Positions 1 through 9,928 are shown, counted from the first letter of the stretch. The stretch is 41,821 bases of DNA from Magnetococcales bacterium (GCA_015229005.1 JADGCL010000023.1:1-41821); one strand, 5' to 3'. Notes: a model not told the origin generated them from the sequence alone. Translations and numbers: made by a program.

Positions 1-429
<429 letters not shown>

Positions 430-517
430 GATTTCTCGCGGTTTGTCCATTCGCGCCGAGTCGGGGGTTTGGTTTTTCCGCCCCCGGGCTTCGTGAGCCG
501 CGAGCCCGCCATCGCGC

Positions 518-1504
518 ATGGATGCCAAGAGGGATCTGGGAAAGCTCTACCGCAAGGGTGAGCGAATCTTCCGCCAGGGAGATGAGGCCGACGGCGTCTA
601 TGTCCTGCAAAAGGGTCGGGTGGAGATCGTTCTGGAGACGGAGGCCGGGGATTTTTTGCTGACCACGCTCCGTCGGGGCGATATTTTCGGTGAGGTTTCC
701 CTGTTTGCCAAGCGGGCGCGTTTTGCCACGGCCCGGGCCGCCCGGGACAGCCTTGTCCTGTGGGTGGACGAGAAGAGTTTCATTGGCAAACTCCATCAGG
801 ATCCATCGCTGGCCTATCGGGTCCTCCGGCAGATGGCGGAACGGATCTATGAGCAGGATCACGAGCTGATACGCAGTTTTTCCGGCAGTGAGGAGCGGTG
901 CCGGATCACCGGTTTTTCCAGCTTCATCGATTTGGCGGCGTTGTTGGATGGAGAGGTCAAACGGGCCCGTCGGTTGACGCAGACCTTGGGGTTCGCCCTG
1001 ATCGACATTGACGATTTCAAGGGGATGACGGAACGCTACGGGGAAGCGGCGACGAACGGGGTTCTGCGGGTATTGGGGGAGATTCTGCGCGAACATCTGC
1101 GGCGCACGGACATCATCGGTCGCTATGCGGATGATCGCTTTGGGATCATCCTCTTCGATGCCGATGGGCCCTCCTCCTTTCAAGTTCTGGAGAAGGTCCG
1201 CCAGGCCTTCATGGTGTATCTTCATCCCTGGGAAGGTGGGGAGTTTACCGCCACCTTCGGTTGCGGGGTGGCGATCTTCCCGGAACACGAGAAGCCTGCC
1301 AAACTGGGGAAGGCTGCCCATAAGGCACTGATCCGGAGCAAGGAAGAGGGGGGAAATCTGGTGGTGTTGGCCGAACCGGGGAAGGGGTGGGTTGGGGTCG
1401 AACTCCCGAGTGGGCATCAGACATTCTCCCGACAGCGTCCGGAGGGGTTGCGGTTGCCGTTTCGATTTCTGCGCCGGGCGGAACCGGGGTTGAAGTCCGG
1501 GTAA
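518..1504 (+). CDS. Cyclic nucleotide-binding domain protein with degenerate GGDEF domain
   Basis: A 328-residue cytoplasmic regulator. Residues about 5-120 form a cNMP-binding (CAP effector) fold: YRKGERIFRQGDEADGVYVL, then GDIFGEVSLF, which matches the phosphate-binding cassette. Residues about 130-285 follow the diguanylate cyclase pattern (ALIDIDDFKGMTERYG, then LREHLRRTDIIGRY), but the active-site signature is ADDRF at 204-208 instead of GG(D/E)EF. c-di-GMP synthesis is therefore unlikely; the domain may bind GTP or a partner, or be vestigial. The C-terminus is basic with no known domain. It lies 88 bp after the PII gene in the same direction and upstream of a second c-di-GMP protein. 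No clear ribosome binding site was seen at ATG 518. Confidence 0.85.
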   Translation: MDAKRDLGKLYRKGERIFRQGDEADGVYVLQKGRVEIVLETEAGDFLLTTLRRGDIFGEVSLFAKRARFATARAARDSLVLWVDEKSFIGKLHQDPSLAYRVLRQMAERIYEQDHELIRSFSGSEERCRITGFSSFIDLAALLDGEVKRARRLTQTLGFALIDIDDFKGMTERYGEAATNGVLRVLGEILREHLRRTDIIGRYADDRFGIILFDADGPSSFQVLEKVRQAFMVYLHPWEGGEFTATFGCGVAIFPEHEKPAKLGKAAHKALIRSKEEGGNLVVLAEPGKGWVGVELPSGHQTFSRQRPEGLRLPFRFLRRAEPGLKSG

Positions 1505-1724
1505 CGGTGCGTTCCGTCCGTCCGGCGGCCCGGAGACGGGAGGGGTGCGTCGGCCAGGGGTGGTCGGTCGGATTCGATGGGGTGGTCTGTCCCGTTGAAC
1601 CTGGAAGGGAAGGCGGGGTTGCATATGGTCATCCCAGGTCGCAAACGTTCGTGGACGGGTTGCCTCGGCTTGCAGGCGAGGTCTCTGCGGAGAGGGGCGA
1701 GGTCTTGTTGATGCGGGTCGGACT

Positions 1725-3473
1725 ATGAACGAACGACGTGGTGGGGGTCATTCGGATCCAGGCTCGCGGGTGCCCGCGTTCGATCATCCGTTGCTGAAGA
1801 CTCTGTTGGAAAACAGTACCGAAGCGGTCATCCTGCTCGACCGCCTGGGGAATATCCGCCGGGTCAACCAGGCGTTCGCCAATGCCAGCGGCTACGCTCC
1901 GCAGGAGTTGGAGGGACGCAATATCCGCCGGTTTCTCCTCGAAGGTGAGGAACGGAGTCTTTTCGAGGAGATTTATGAAAGTGTCTGGCAGGGGGGCTAC
2001 TGGCAGGGGGAGATCGTTGCCCGGAGAAAGACGGGGGAGACGTTTCGTGGCGCCCTGAAGGTGAGTTCCGTGCTGTCCGGGGGTGGGGGGGAGCGTTATT
2101 ACGTCGGGCAGTTGATTTTCTGGTCACGGGCGCCATCGCCGGGGGCCGGGGCGGGCGGTCTTTACCCTTCGGGGATGGACTCCCTGACCGGTCTGCCGGG
2201 GCGTCCGCTCTTCGTCGATCGGCTGCAACAGGCGCTCTCTCAGGCTCACCGCCAGGGTCGTTGCGTGGCGGTCATGTTTCTGGATCTGGACCGTTTCCAG
2301 TTTCTCAACGACTCGCTGGGGTGGGCTGCGGGTGACACGGTTCTGTTGGAGATCTCCCGGCGTCTGGGGAGATGTCTCAGGACGAGTGACAGCGTCGGTC
2401 GGATCGGTGCCGACGAGTTTGCCCTTCTCCTGGCCGACATCGACGAAGAGCGTGAGGCGGTGCGCAATGCCGGGGTTGTGGCGCGCAAGGTCTATGAGTC
2501 GCTGGCGTTGCCGCTTTCGCTGGCGGGAGAGGAACTGACGATATCGGCGGCCATGGGGATCACCCTGAGTCCGCAGGACGGGATGAGCGCCGAGGTGATG
2601 ATGAAGAATGCCGAGGTCGCCCTGCAGCACGCCCGTCGCAAGGGATGGAACAATTATCAGTTTTTCTCCTCCGAGATGACCGAGACGGCACGGCGGCGCT
2701 TTGCCCTGGAGACCAGTCTGCGTTCCGCCATCGAACGGGGCGAGTTGCTCCTGTACTATCAGCCCCAGGTGGATTTGAAGAGTGGCCGGGTCATCGGCGC
2801 CGAGGCCCTGGCCCGGTGGCGGCATCCGGAAAGAGGGATGGTTCCCCCGGGGGAATTCATTCCTGTTGCCGAGGAGACGGGCCTCATCGTTCCCATAGGG
2901 GAGTGGGTGTTGCGTACCGCCTGCCGGCAGTTGGCCGAGTGGCGGGATATCGGTCTGGCGCCGATCCGGGTGGGGGTCAATCTCTCGGCCAAGCAGTTCC
3001 AGCGTCAGGATCTGGCGCAGATGGTTGCGGATCTCATTGCGGAGTTTGGGTTGGATCCGCACTATCTGGATCTTGAGATCACCGAGAGTGCTATCATGGA
3101 GGATGTCGAACGGGCGGTGGCGATGCTCAACCGGATCAGTGCCCTGGGGGTCACGCTTTCCATCGATGATTTTGGGACGGGATATTCGTCGCTGGCGCAA
3201 TTGCGGCAGTTTCCCTTCAAGACGCTCAAGATCGATCGGACTTTTGTCCGCTCGATACAGGAGAATACGAGCGATGCGGCCATCGTCAGTGCCATCATCG
3301 CCATGGCCCACAGCCTGAACCAGAATGTCATCGTCGAGGGATTGGAGACGCAGGAGCAGTTGGCGATTCTCCGGGAACTGAAGTGCAACGAGATGCAGGG
3401 TTTTCTTTTTTCGGCGGCGGTTCCTGCGGTCGAGCTGACCGAAATGCTGAGGATGGACAAGCGGTTGTTGTGA
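1725..3473 (+). CDS. PAS-GGDEF-EAL protein, probable c-di-GMP phosphodiesterase
   Basis: A 582-residue cytoplasmic protein with no membrane segment. Residues about 22-130 form a PAS domain (TEAVILLDRLGNIRRVNQAF). A GGDEF domain spans about 150-315 and begins with DSLTGLPGR; its signature reads GADEF at 228-232, so cyclase activity is doubtful. The EAL domain (about 330-575) keeps the metal- and substrate-binding set: E360-A361-L362, NLSAKQF, EITES, the Asp pair D481-D482 in DDFGTGYSS, KIDRTF, VEGLET and QGF. The likely net activity is hydrolysis of c-di-GMP, with PAS as input and GADEF possibly as a GTP-sensing regulator. It follows the cNMP/GGDEF gene after a 220-bp gap in which I recognise nothing. 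Confidence 0.92.
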   Translation: MNERRGGGHSDPGSRVPAFDHPLLKTLLENSTEAVILLDRLGNIRRVNQAFANASGYAPQELEGRNIRRFLLEGEERSLFEEIYESVWQGGYWQGEIVARRKTGETFRGALKVSSVLSGGGGERYYVGQLIFWSRAPSPGAGAGGLYPSGMDSLTGLPGRPLFVDRLQQALSQAHRQGRCVAVMFLDLDRFQFLNDSLGWAAGDTVLLEISRRLGRCLRTSDSVGRIGADEFALLLADIDEEREAVRNAGVVARKVYESLALPLSLAGEELTISAAMGITLSPQDGMSAEVMMKNAEVALQHARRKGWNNYQFFSSEMTETARRRFALETSLRSAIERGELLLYYQPQVDLKSGRVIGAEALARWRHPERGMVPPGEFIPVAEETGLIVPIGEWVLRTACRQLAEWRDIGLAPIRVGVNLSAKQFQRQDLAQMVADLIAEFGLDPHYLDLEITESAIMEDVERAVAMLNRISALGVTLSIDDFGTGYSSLAQLRQFPFKTLKIDRTFVRSIQENTSDAAIVSAIIAMAHSLNQNVIVEGLETQEQLAILRELKCNEMQGFLFSAAVPAVELTEMLRMDKRLL

Positions 3474-3511
3474 TCTGGTGAGGTGGGAAGAGTTCCGGGA
3501 AGGTCAAGTGC

Positions 3512-4267
3512 ATGGATCAGGTCGATCAGGGGTGGATGGCGCGGGTCGGGCCGGAGGGTTCGGAGCCGGGGCGCGGTCGCAGGGAGGGGAGTGGCGGCGA
3601 GGGGAATTCCCCTTCAGCGGTCGGTGGGGAAGGGTTGTCCCTGCCGGCGGAGTATGCTGCCAAATTGTCCAAGGACGAGATCAACCGGCTCCCCATTCGC
3701 CGTTGGGAGGGGCCGGTCCAGGTGATCGAGGACGAGGCCGGGATGGAACGGGCGCTGCGGGAGCTTGTACGCGAGAGGATCCTGGGTTTCGACACCGAGA
3801 CCAAGCCCGTCTTCAAGAAGGGGGTGACGCATCCCCCGGCGTTGGTGCAGCTGGCAACGGCCTCGACGGTCTATCTTTTCCGCCTTGGGCATTTGACGGA
3901 TCATTCGGGGCTCAGTTGTCTCCTGGAGGACGCGGGGGTTCTCAAGGTCGGTGTCGGTCTGGGGGAGGATGCCAAGCGGCTCAGGGATGTTTTTTCTTTT
4001 GAGATAAACGGGATGGTCGATCTTGGCGAGGCGGCCTGTCGGGTAGGTCTGGCCAGTCGGGGGTTGCGCAGTCTTGCGGCCACTTTCTTTCGCTGCCGCA
4101 TCTCGAAACGGGCGCAGTGTTCCAATTGGGAGAGTCGGGAACTCAAGCCGTTCCAGATCACCTATGCTGCCACCGATGCCTGGATCAGTCGGGAACTCTT
4201 TCTTTTTATGCAGGGCTTGGGACTCTTCGATCCGGATCCCCTGGTTGGGGGGAGGTGTGCCAGTTAG
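3512..4267 (+). CDS. DEDDy 3'-5' exonuclease domain protein (RNase D-like)
   Basis: A 251-residue cytoplasmic protein. The exonuclease motifs are visible: ExoI GFDTET with D94 and E96, ExoII around GVGLGEDAKRL with D153, and ExoIII ITYAATDAWISREL with Y218 and D222, the DEDDy arrangement. This matches the short RNase D-like proteins annotated as 3'-5' exonuclease domain-containing protein 2. The C-terminal HRDC domains of true RNase D are absent. The first about 55 residues are Gly/Arg/Glu-rich and unlike the domain, so translation may begin later; ATG 3512 is kept as the first in-frame ATG after the EAL gene. Substrate could be structured RNA or DNA; nothing here decides. Confidence 0.87.
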   Translation: MDQVDQGWMARVGPEGSEPGRGRREGSGGEGNSPSAVGGEGLSLPAEYAAKLSKDEINRLPIRRWEGPVQVIEDEAGMERALRELVRERILGFDTETKPVFKKGVTHPPALVQLATASTVYLFRLGHLTDHSGLSCLLEDAGVLKVGVGLGEDAKRLRDVFSFEINGMVDLGEAACRVGLASRGLRSLAATFFRCRISKRAQCSNWESRELKPFQITYAATDAWISRELFLFMQGLGLFDPDPLVGGRCAS

Positions 4268-4434
4268 CCCCCGCTGCTGCGGCAGAGGGCTATGACCGGT
4301 GGAGATGGGGAATTATTCCGAATGGGTTGTTTCCGTTGGGGGGGTTGATGCGGGTGGGAGGGTGTCTTTCTCTTCCGTTTGTATGGGGCGGTTGGTGTTG
4401 TGTTCTGCGTCGGGTGTTCTGCGTGGTATTCCCG

Positions 4435-6216
4435 GTGAAGGAGATTTCTGTGGCCGGGGTGTCTCGGATTTTGATGGTCGCGATCTTTGCCGTTGTTCTG
4501 CTCCAGGTTACTGCGCGGGTTGCAGAGGCAGCGGCGGCGGTCGCCCCGACTTCCAAGCCATTGATCCGTATCGAGGGCGGGATGCACAACGCCCAGATCA
4601 ATCGCCTTGCCGTGGATCGGCGCAACAGGATTCTGGCAACGGCTTCTTCGGACAAGACGGTGCGGCTCTGGTCGGTCAGTGACGGGGCATTGTTGAAGGT
4701 CCTGCGGGTGCCTCTGGGGCAAGGCGCGGAAGGGCAGTTGTTTGCTGTTGCGCTCTCTCCGACCGGGGATCTGGTGGCTGCCGGTGGTTGGACTGGTGTT
4801 ACCTGGGACAAGAGCTATTCGCTCTATCTCTTCGATGTGGAGAGCGGGGTCATAGTCCGGCGTTTTACCGGACTGCCTTCGACGATCAAACATCTCGCCT
4901 TTTCCGCGGACGGGCGCCTCATCGCGGTGATGCTGAGCAGCGGCAAGGGGATCCGAATTTTCCGTGCCACCACTGGTGAACGTGTCTCCGGCAACGACGA
5001 CTGCCAGGACGATGCCGTTTGGGGGGATTTTTCGGCTGACGGTCGTTTGGTAGTCTCCTGCTACGATGGTACTGTCTACCTTTACGGTCGTGATTGGCAT
5101 CTGTCGGCGAAGCGGGAGTTTCGACAGGGGGTGCGCCCCCACGGCGTTGCCTTCTCGCCTGAAGCGGACAAGGTGGCGGTGGGGTTTGCCGATAACCCGA
5201 AGGTCGCGGTTCTCTCGGGTCAGGGGCTGGTGCCGCTCTACGAGGCCGATACTTCCGGTGTCCGGGGTAATTTATGGAGTGTCGTCTGGTCGAATGATGG
5301 GAGGCGGCGTCTCTTTGCCGCCGGAACTCATGCCAGCCGCGGTGTTGCGCGCATCCGGTGGTGGGCCGATGAAGGGGTCTCCGATCGCAGCGGCGAGTCC
5401 GAGGTGGGCGAGTGGGTGGCCCCCGGTGGGACCATCACCGGGATTCTGCCCTTGGGTGACGGGAGCCTCGTCTTCGCTTCCACCGGTCCGAGTCTGGGGC
5501 GTCTCGATGCACAGGGTTTCACGGCTTTCCTCAAGGAGAGTCCATCTGCCAATTTTGCCGGTCTTCATGGCCGGTTGCTGGCCTCCCAGGATGGGACTTC
5601 GGTTCAGTTCGGGTTTGGTGGCGGGGGGACGTTACCGGCGGTTTTCTCCGTTCGGGATCTTAGATTGAGCAATGCTCCCGACAGCACCGGAAACTTGAAA
5701 GGGCCTGTCGAGTCGTCCCCCGGGGTGACGATCGACGGTTGGGACGGGGGCAATGAGCTTACCCTGAACGGGAGGGGGTTGCCCCTGGAGTCGGGGGAGA
5801 CGACCCGGTGCCTGGCCATCGATCCCAAGGGGCGATACTTCGTGGTGGGGACCTCGCTCAATCTCCGGGTATATACCCTGGCCGGTTCCCTGCGCACCCG
5901 GCTGCCGATCGTCGCCGAGGCCCAGGGGGTGACGGTCAGCGGCGACGGTCGCATCATCGTCATGGCTTTGGCCAACGGCACCATTCACTGGTACCGGGTG
6001 GCGAGCGGACGCCGGCTCCTCTCCCTCTTTCCCCACCGAGACCGGCAGCGTTGGGTGGTCTGGACCCCGGCCTATTTCTATGCCGCTTCCCGGGATGGGG
6101 ATAAGTTGATTGGCTGGCATCGCAACCAGTCGGCCTCACGGGAGGCCCTCTTCTATCCGATCGGTCGCCATGGGTCGGGTTATAATCGACCGGACCTGAT
6201 TCGAAAGCTCTTCTGA
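4435..6216 (+). CDS. Secreted WD40-repeat protein, resembling the beta-propeller half of a WD40-caspase protein
   Basis: About 593 residues from a GTG start. The frame is open further upstream (in-frame ATG at 4348, and back into the exonuclease gene). GTG 4435 gives a credible signal peptide: a charged start, a hydrophobic run with VAIFAVVLL, then AxA-type sites around ARVAEA. ATG 4474 is another option. WD40-like blades follow, the clearest being LATASSDKTVRLWSVSDG and FSADGRLIAVM, so a periplasmic propeller is expected. The end (YFYAASRDGDKLIGWH, then YNRPDLIRKLF) resembles the linker that leads into the peptidase domain of bacterial WD40-caspase proteins, but a stop codon follows immediately. 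It is probably a scaffold; no catalytic residues are visible. Confidence 0.78.
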   Translation: MKEISVAGVSRILMVAIFAVVLLQVTARVAEAAAAVAPTSKPLIRIEGGMHNAQINRLAVDRRNRILATASSDKTVRLWSVSDGALLKVLRVPLGQGAEGQLFAVALSPTGDLVAAGGWTGVTWDKSYSLYLFDVESGVIVRRFTGLPSTIKHLAFSADGRLIAVMLSSGKGIRIFRATTGERVSGNDDCQDDAVWGDFSADGRLVVSCYDGTVYLYGRDWHLSAKREFRQGVRPHGVAFSPEADKVAVGFADNPKVAVLSGQGLVPLYEADTSGVRGNLWSVVWSNDGRRRLFAAGTHASRGVARIRWWADEGVSDRSGESEVGEWVAPGGTITGILPLGDGSLVFASTGPSLGRLDAQGFTAFLKESPSANFAGLHGRLLASQDGTSVQFGFGGGGTLPAVFSVRDLRLSNAPDSTGNLKGPVESSPGVTIDGWDGGNELTLNGRGLPLESGETTRCLAIDPKGRYFVVGTSLNLRVYTLAGSLRTRLPIVAEAQGVTVSGDGRIIVMALANGTIHWYRVASGRRLLSLFPHRDRQRWVVWTPAYFYAASRDGDKLIGWHRNQSASREALFYPIGRHGSGYNRPDLIRKLF

Positions 6217-6388
6217 TGGAAAGGTTTTCTGACGGGAGGGAGGTTCGGGATTATCGGGTGCGGGTATTCCTTTAGCTGGCGCCGGGACAACTTGGCCCAT
6301 AGTGTACAATGGTGCGGCAAGGGGTGCCGATCAATACAAATTATCTTCGTATTGGATGGCTAAATTTCCCCATTCGCTGCTGTTGGCA

Positions 6389-6394
6389 TATAAT
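6389..6394 (+). promoter_or_regulatory. Possible -10 element before the MltF-type gene
   Basis: An exact TATAAT hexamer lies 7 bases before the chosen ATG. No good -35 hexamer stands at the right distance, and use of this -10 would give a leaderless or near-leaderless message, so this is a weak candidate. The 185-bp gap 6217-6401 holds nothing else recognisable, including no remnant of a caspase domain. Confidence 0.2.
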
Positions 6395-6401
6395 GGGGGT
6401 C

Positions 6402-8315
6402 ATGAACAGGTCCAAGGTACCGAGATCGGCCAACGATGCCCATTCCGGTCGCGTGAGGGCGGGTCGGCTGGCGGTTGGGATCGTCGCCGTGGCGGTGGCG
6501 GTCTCTCTCCCCCTGGTCGGCTGCAATCTGCGCCTGGAGCGTCCCGAGGTCGAAGAGATCCGCCAGAAGGGGGTTCTCACCGTTGTTACCCGCAGTGCCC
6601 CGACTACCTACTACGAAGGACGCGACCAGCAGGGGGAAGGGTTCGAACACGATCTGGTCGTGGCTTTTGCCCAGCATCTGGGCGTGGTCCCCAGTTTTCT
6701 CGTTCTGCACAATACTGCCGATATTCTCCAAGCCCTGCGGGATGGACGGGGTGATCTGGCGGCTGCCGGTCTTGTGGTGACCCCCGAGCTGCGCCAGGAG
6801 TTTCGCCTGGGTCCGGTCTATCAGGAGGTGGATCAGCAATTGGTCTGCCGTCGTGGGGGACGTCGTCCCCGCAATCTTCTGCAGATGGCGAAGGTGACCC
6901 TTGCGGTGGAGGAAGGGGGGGGCTACGACGATCGCCTTCGGGAGCTGAAGGAGCTGGTCCCCGGCCTCAAGTGGAAAACGGATCCGGAGTCCTCCACGGA
7001 GCAGATGCTGGAGAAGGTCTGGCGGAAGGAGATCGACTGCACGGTCGCCGATTCCAACATCGTCGCCCTCAACCGACGCTACTACCCGGAGCTGGTGGTC
7101 AAGTTTCCCGTCGGTTCTTCCCGCAGTCTGGCCTGGGTTCTCCCCAAGAGAGGCATTCTGTTGGAGCGCGAGCTGCGGACATGGTTTGCCTCGGTTGCGG
7201 AGGGGGGCTGGCTGGCGGACCTTGAAGAGCGCTACTACGGCCATGTAGGGGCTTCCCACAACGAGTATGACTACGTCGATACCCGGCGGTTCCTGGCGCG
7301 GATGGAGGATCGCCTGCCCCGTTATCGGGAGATCTTCGAGCGGGCCGGGCGGCGTTACCGGACCTCCTGGCAGCTGCTGGCGGCGCTTTCCTATCAGGAG
7401 TCGCACTGGGACCCGGAGGCGACCAGTCATACCGGGGTGAAGGGGATCATGATGTTGACCCGGGCGACTGCCCGGGGGCTCGGGGTGGGGCAGCGCACGG
7501 ACCCGGAGGAGAGCATATTGGGAGGGGCCTGGTATCTGGCACGTCTTCGGCGGGAGTTGCCCCCGGGGATCGCCGAGCCTGACCGGACCTGGATTGCCCT
7601 GGCGGCTTATAATGCTGGCCCGGGGCATATTCTGGATGCGCGGACGCTGGCGCGGAAGTTCGGCAAGAATCCGGATATGTGGAAGGATCTGCGGGAGGTT
7701 TTGCCGCTCTTGTCGCTCAAGAAGTATTTCACGCTCCTCAAGCACGGCTATGCCCGGGGCCAGGAGACGGCCCACTATGTTCAGAAGATTCGTCACTACT
7801 ACGACCTTCTGATGCAGGGGGATGCGATTCTCGCCCGCGACGGGACCATGCCGAAGCTGGCACTGCCGCTGGTTGTGAGTCGGGAGCTTGGTGTGGTGGG
7901 GAGTGGGGTTCGGGAACCTGGGGTGGAGGCCGGGGTTGCGGCGTCCCGGTCGGTTCCACCTGGGGGTGGCCGGGAGGCGGTGGTTGGTGCGGAAGGGGTG
8001 GTGCCCCGACCGGGGGTGGCGCCTCTGGTGCGGATCAGAGGCAAGGTCCTGCCCAAGGCAACGGCGGTGGCGGCGTTGCAACGGGGCAAGGCGAAGAGTG
8101 CGGTTGCCTCCGGGATCCAGATGGCCGACCGGCAGCAGAGTCTGGAGAAGTCCCGCAATTCTGGCCGGGCCGGGGCGTTGCGTCGACCGCAACCGCCGGC
8201 CAAGGCGCGAGTGGTCGGGAAGAAGCCGCGGCTTTCGGTGAAGTCGCCGTTGACCGGGAAGTCCCAGGTCTCCCAGAAGGCAAGGGGACCCCGGCGGTCG
8301 TCGGTCTCGGGCTGA
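6402..8315 (+). CDS. mltF: Membrane-bound lytic murein transglycosylase F-type lipoprotein with long basic C-terminal tail
   Basis: A 637-residue outer-membrane lipoprotein that cleaves the MurNAc-GlcNAc bond of peptidoglycan. ATG 6402 follows a GGGGG ribosome-binding stretch. The signal peptide ends in a lipobox, LPLVGC, with C41. Residues about 50-300 are the periplasmic solute-binding-like regulatory domain (GVLTVVTRSAPTTYYEG). The goose-type lysozyme-like domain follows, with catalytic E333 in SYQESHWDPEA, then GVKGIMMLT and LAAYNAGPGHI. Family members usually stop soon after the YVQKIRHYYDLL motif. Here about 145 extra residues rich in Val, Gly, Arg and Lys follow from about residue 490. 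ATG 6393 is an alternative start three codons upstream. Confidence 0.93.
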   Translation: MNRSKVPRSANDAHSGRVRAGRLAVGIVAVAVAVSLPLVGCNLRLERPEVEEIRQKGVLTVVTRSAPTTYYEGRDQQGEGFEHDLVVAFAQHLGVVPSFLVLHNTADILQALRDGRGDLAAAGLVVTPELRQEFRLGPVYQEVDQQLVCRRGGRRPRNLLQMAKVTLAVEEGGGYDDRLRELKELVPGLKWKTDPESSTEQMLEKVWRKEIDCTVADSNIVALNRRYYPELVVKFPVGSSRSLAWVLPKRGILLERELRTWFASVAEGGWLADLEERYYGHVGASHNEYDYVDTRRFLARMEDRLPRYREIFERAGRRYRTSWQLLAALSYQESHWDPEATSHTGVKGIMMLTRATARGLGVGQRTDPEESILGGAWYLARLRRELPPGIAEPDRTWIALAAYNAGPGHILDARTLARKFGKNPDMWKDLREVLPLLSLKKYFTLLKHGYARGQETAHYVQKIRHYYDLLMQGDAILARDGTMPKLALPLVVSRELGVVGSGVREPGVEAGVAASRSVPPGGGREAVVGAEGVVPRPGVAPLVRIRGKVLPKATAVAALQRGKAKSAVASGIQMADRQQSLEKSRNSGRAGALRRPQPPAKARVVGKKPRLSVKSPLTGKSQVSQKARGPRRSSVSG

Positions 8316-8391
8316 GAGCGATTCGATCGACCGTCCCTGGCTTGGCCGCGACGCGGTCCGTTTATCGACGGGCTGCTTGTCCGGTGGGGGG

Positions 8392-9837
8392 TCAGGGGGC
8401 GGAGATGGACCTGGGTGACTTCCGACACCAGACGATGCGCCGGGTGGGTCTGTCCGATTCGCTGACCTCCATTTCCGGAAAGTGGCGGGAGAGGCTGGCG
8501 AGGACGGTCTCCAGGGAGTAGTCGATACGCCTGGGCATGTTGAGGAGGGCGTTGTTGTCGTCGTCGAGGGCGACGAACTCGAAGATCAGGTGTTCTTCCG
8601 TCACGCTATCGAGCAGATGGGCGATGCGGTCGAAATCCTGGCGACCGCTGATGTGCAGATGGTGCATGAGGCCGAGGCAGAGGACGGCCTCGGAACGGAT
8701 CCGTGTCATCAGTCCCGGGTATTGGCGGCCCATGAAACCGAAGGGAGGGGTTGGGCAGAGGAGATCGCTGACCACCGGGGTGATGGCCAGGTCGCGTTCC
8801 CGGGCGGTGCGGAAGAGGGTCTCCATGCAGCTTTCGCTGGCGTCGACCGAGACCACCCTTGCCCCGGTTTCTGCTGCGAGGAGGCTGAAGACGCCGGTGT
8901 TGGCCCCCAGATCGAGGAGGCTGGCCGGTCGGATTTTCTCCAGGATCTCGCGGATGCCGGTGATCTTTCTCTCCTTGTCCACACTTTTTGGGATTTCGGC
9001 GTAGTAGCTCTCCCAGACCTCGCCCGAGGTCCGGAAGGCGAGGGCGGCGACCTGCTTCCTCAAGCCGGAGAGGAACCGCCGGCGCGTGGCGGCCGCGACC
9101 GTGATGCGGGTGTTCTCCAGGCGTTTCTTGAGGCGTTTTTTCCGTTCCGGGTTGCGGTTGATCCAGCGGTCCAGGTACGACTCCAGGAGGATTCCCGGAT
9201 GGCGGAGGCGGTAATGTCCGGGGACGAGGGAGGAAAATGCCTCCAGTGAGATGCCGTTGATGTTGTCCTGGAGGAGGAGCCTGGCGACGGGGCCGGATCC
9301 CTGGGCCGAGAGGAGCAGGGGCCAGAGGAAGAAACTCCGGAACTGCTGATAGGCGGGCCAGAGGCTCCCGGGGATCACCGGGGCGATGGAGGTGAAATCG
9401 ACGAAGACCGGCTTCGAGCCGCGGAAGAGGATGTTCCAGGGATAGGCGTCCTGGAGGGTGCGTTCCGAGGTGTTGAGGTCGAGGGCGAGCTCCAGGGTCA
9501 GGAGGGCCGCTTCCCGGAGCATGCCGGGGCACCACTCGACGCAATAGGTCTCGGGTTGGATCAGGGGGTGGGAGAGGACGAGGGCGATCCCTTCGTCAGG
9601 GATCCGGAACCCGGTCTCGACGGCCTCGATCAGGCCGTGATTGCGATGCAGGCGCTGGGCGGTGCCATCGGTGAGGAGGGTTCGGACGAAGGCCTCGGCC
9701 TCGGGGCGGATGGCACGCAGGAGGCCTCCCTCGAAGCGGCAGAGGAACCCCTGTGGATCCACATAGGAGGAGGGGTGGCGCTCCAGGTCGGCGAGTCGCA
9801 GGAGGCGGCCCTCCGTGTCCGGGGATCGACCGGACAC
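8392..9837 (-). CDS. Class I SAM-dependent methyltransferase with kinase-like N-terminal half (NoeA-like)
   Basis: A 481-residue soluble protein. The second half carries a Rossmann methyltransferase fold: motif I SLLDLGANTGVFSLLA at about 302-315, the acidic loop VVSVDASE, and VLCLGLMHHLHISGR. The first half has LQDAYPWNILFRGSKPVFVDF at about 128-147, which resembles the catalytic-loop/metal-loop spacing of kinase-like phosphotransferases. This two-part layout is what I recall for nodulation-type NoeA methyltransferases, whose substrate is poorly known. It is the second gene of a minus-strand pair with the small YVDPG membrane protein at 9929-10213 (91-bp gap). It converges on the transglycosylase gene, with 76 bp between the stops. 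Confidence 0.85.
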   Translation of the reverse strand: MSGRSPDTEGRLLRLADLERHPSSYVDPQGFLCRFEGGLLRAIRPEAEAFVRTLLTDGTAQRLHRNHGLIEAVETGFRIPDEGIALVLSHPLIQPETYCVEWCPGMLREAALLTLELALDLNTSERTLQDAYPWNILFRGSKPVFVDFTSIAPVIPGSLWPAYQQFRSFFLWPLLLSAQGSGPVARLLLQDNINGISLEAFSSLVPGHYRLRHPGILLESYLDRWINRNPERKKRLKKRLENTRITVAAATRRRFLSGLRKQVAALAFRTSGEVWESYYAEIPKSVDKERKITGIREILEKIRPASLLDLGANTGVFSLLAAETGARVVSVDASESCMETLFRTARERDLAITPVVSDLLCPTPPFGFMGRQYPGLMTRIRSEAVLCLGLMHHLHISGRQDFDRIAHLLDSVTEEHLIFEFVALDDDNNALLNMPRRIDYSLETVLASLSRHFPEMEVSESDRPTRRIVWCRKSPRSISAP

Positions 9838-9928
9838 TTACCGGGGACTCCGGGAGGGGCGGGAGCGGTCCGGACAGGGGAGGCGCTTGGGGATTGGAGG
9901 AGCTGCGGACGGGGCCGGCATGGGGTGT

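Noticed and set aside
462-486. CGGGGG/CCCCCG inverted repeat after the PII gene as a terminator
   Set aside because: The loop is 13 nt and no T run follows the stem, so termination is not supported.
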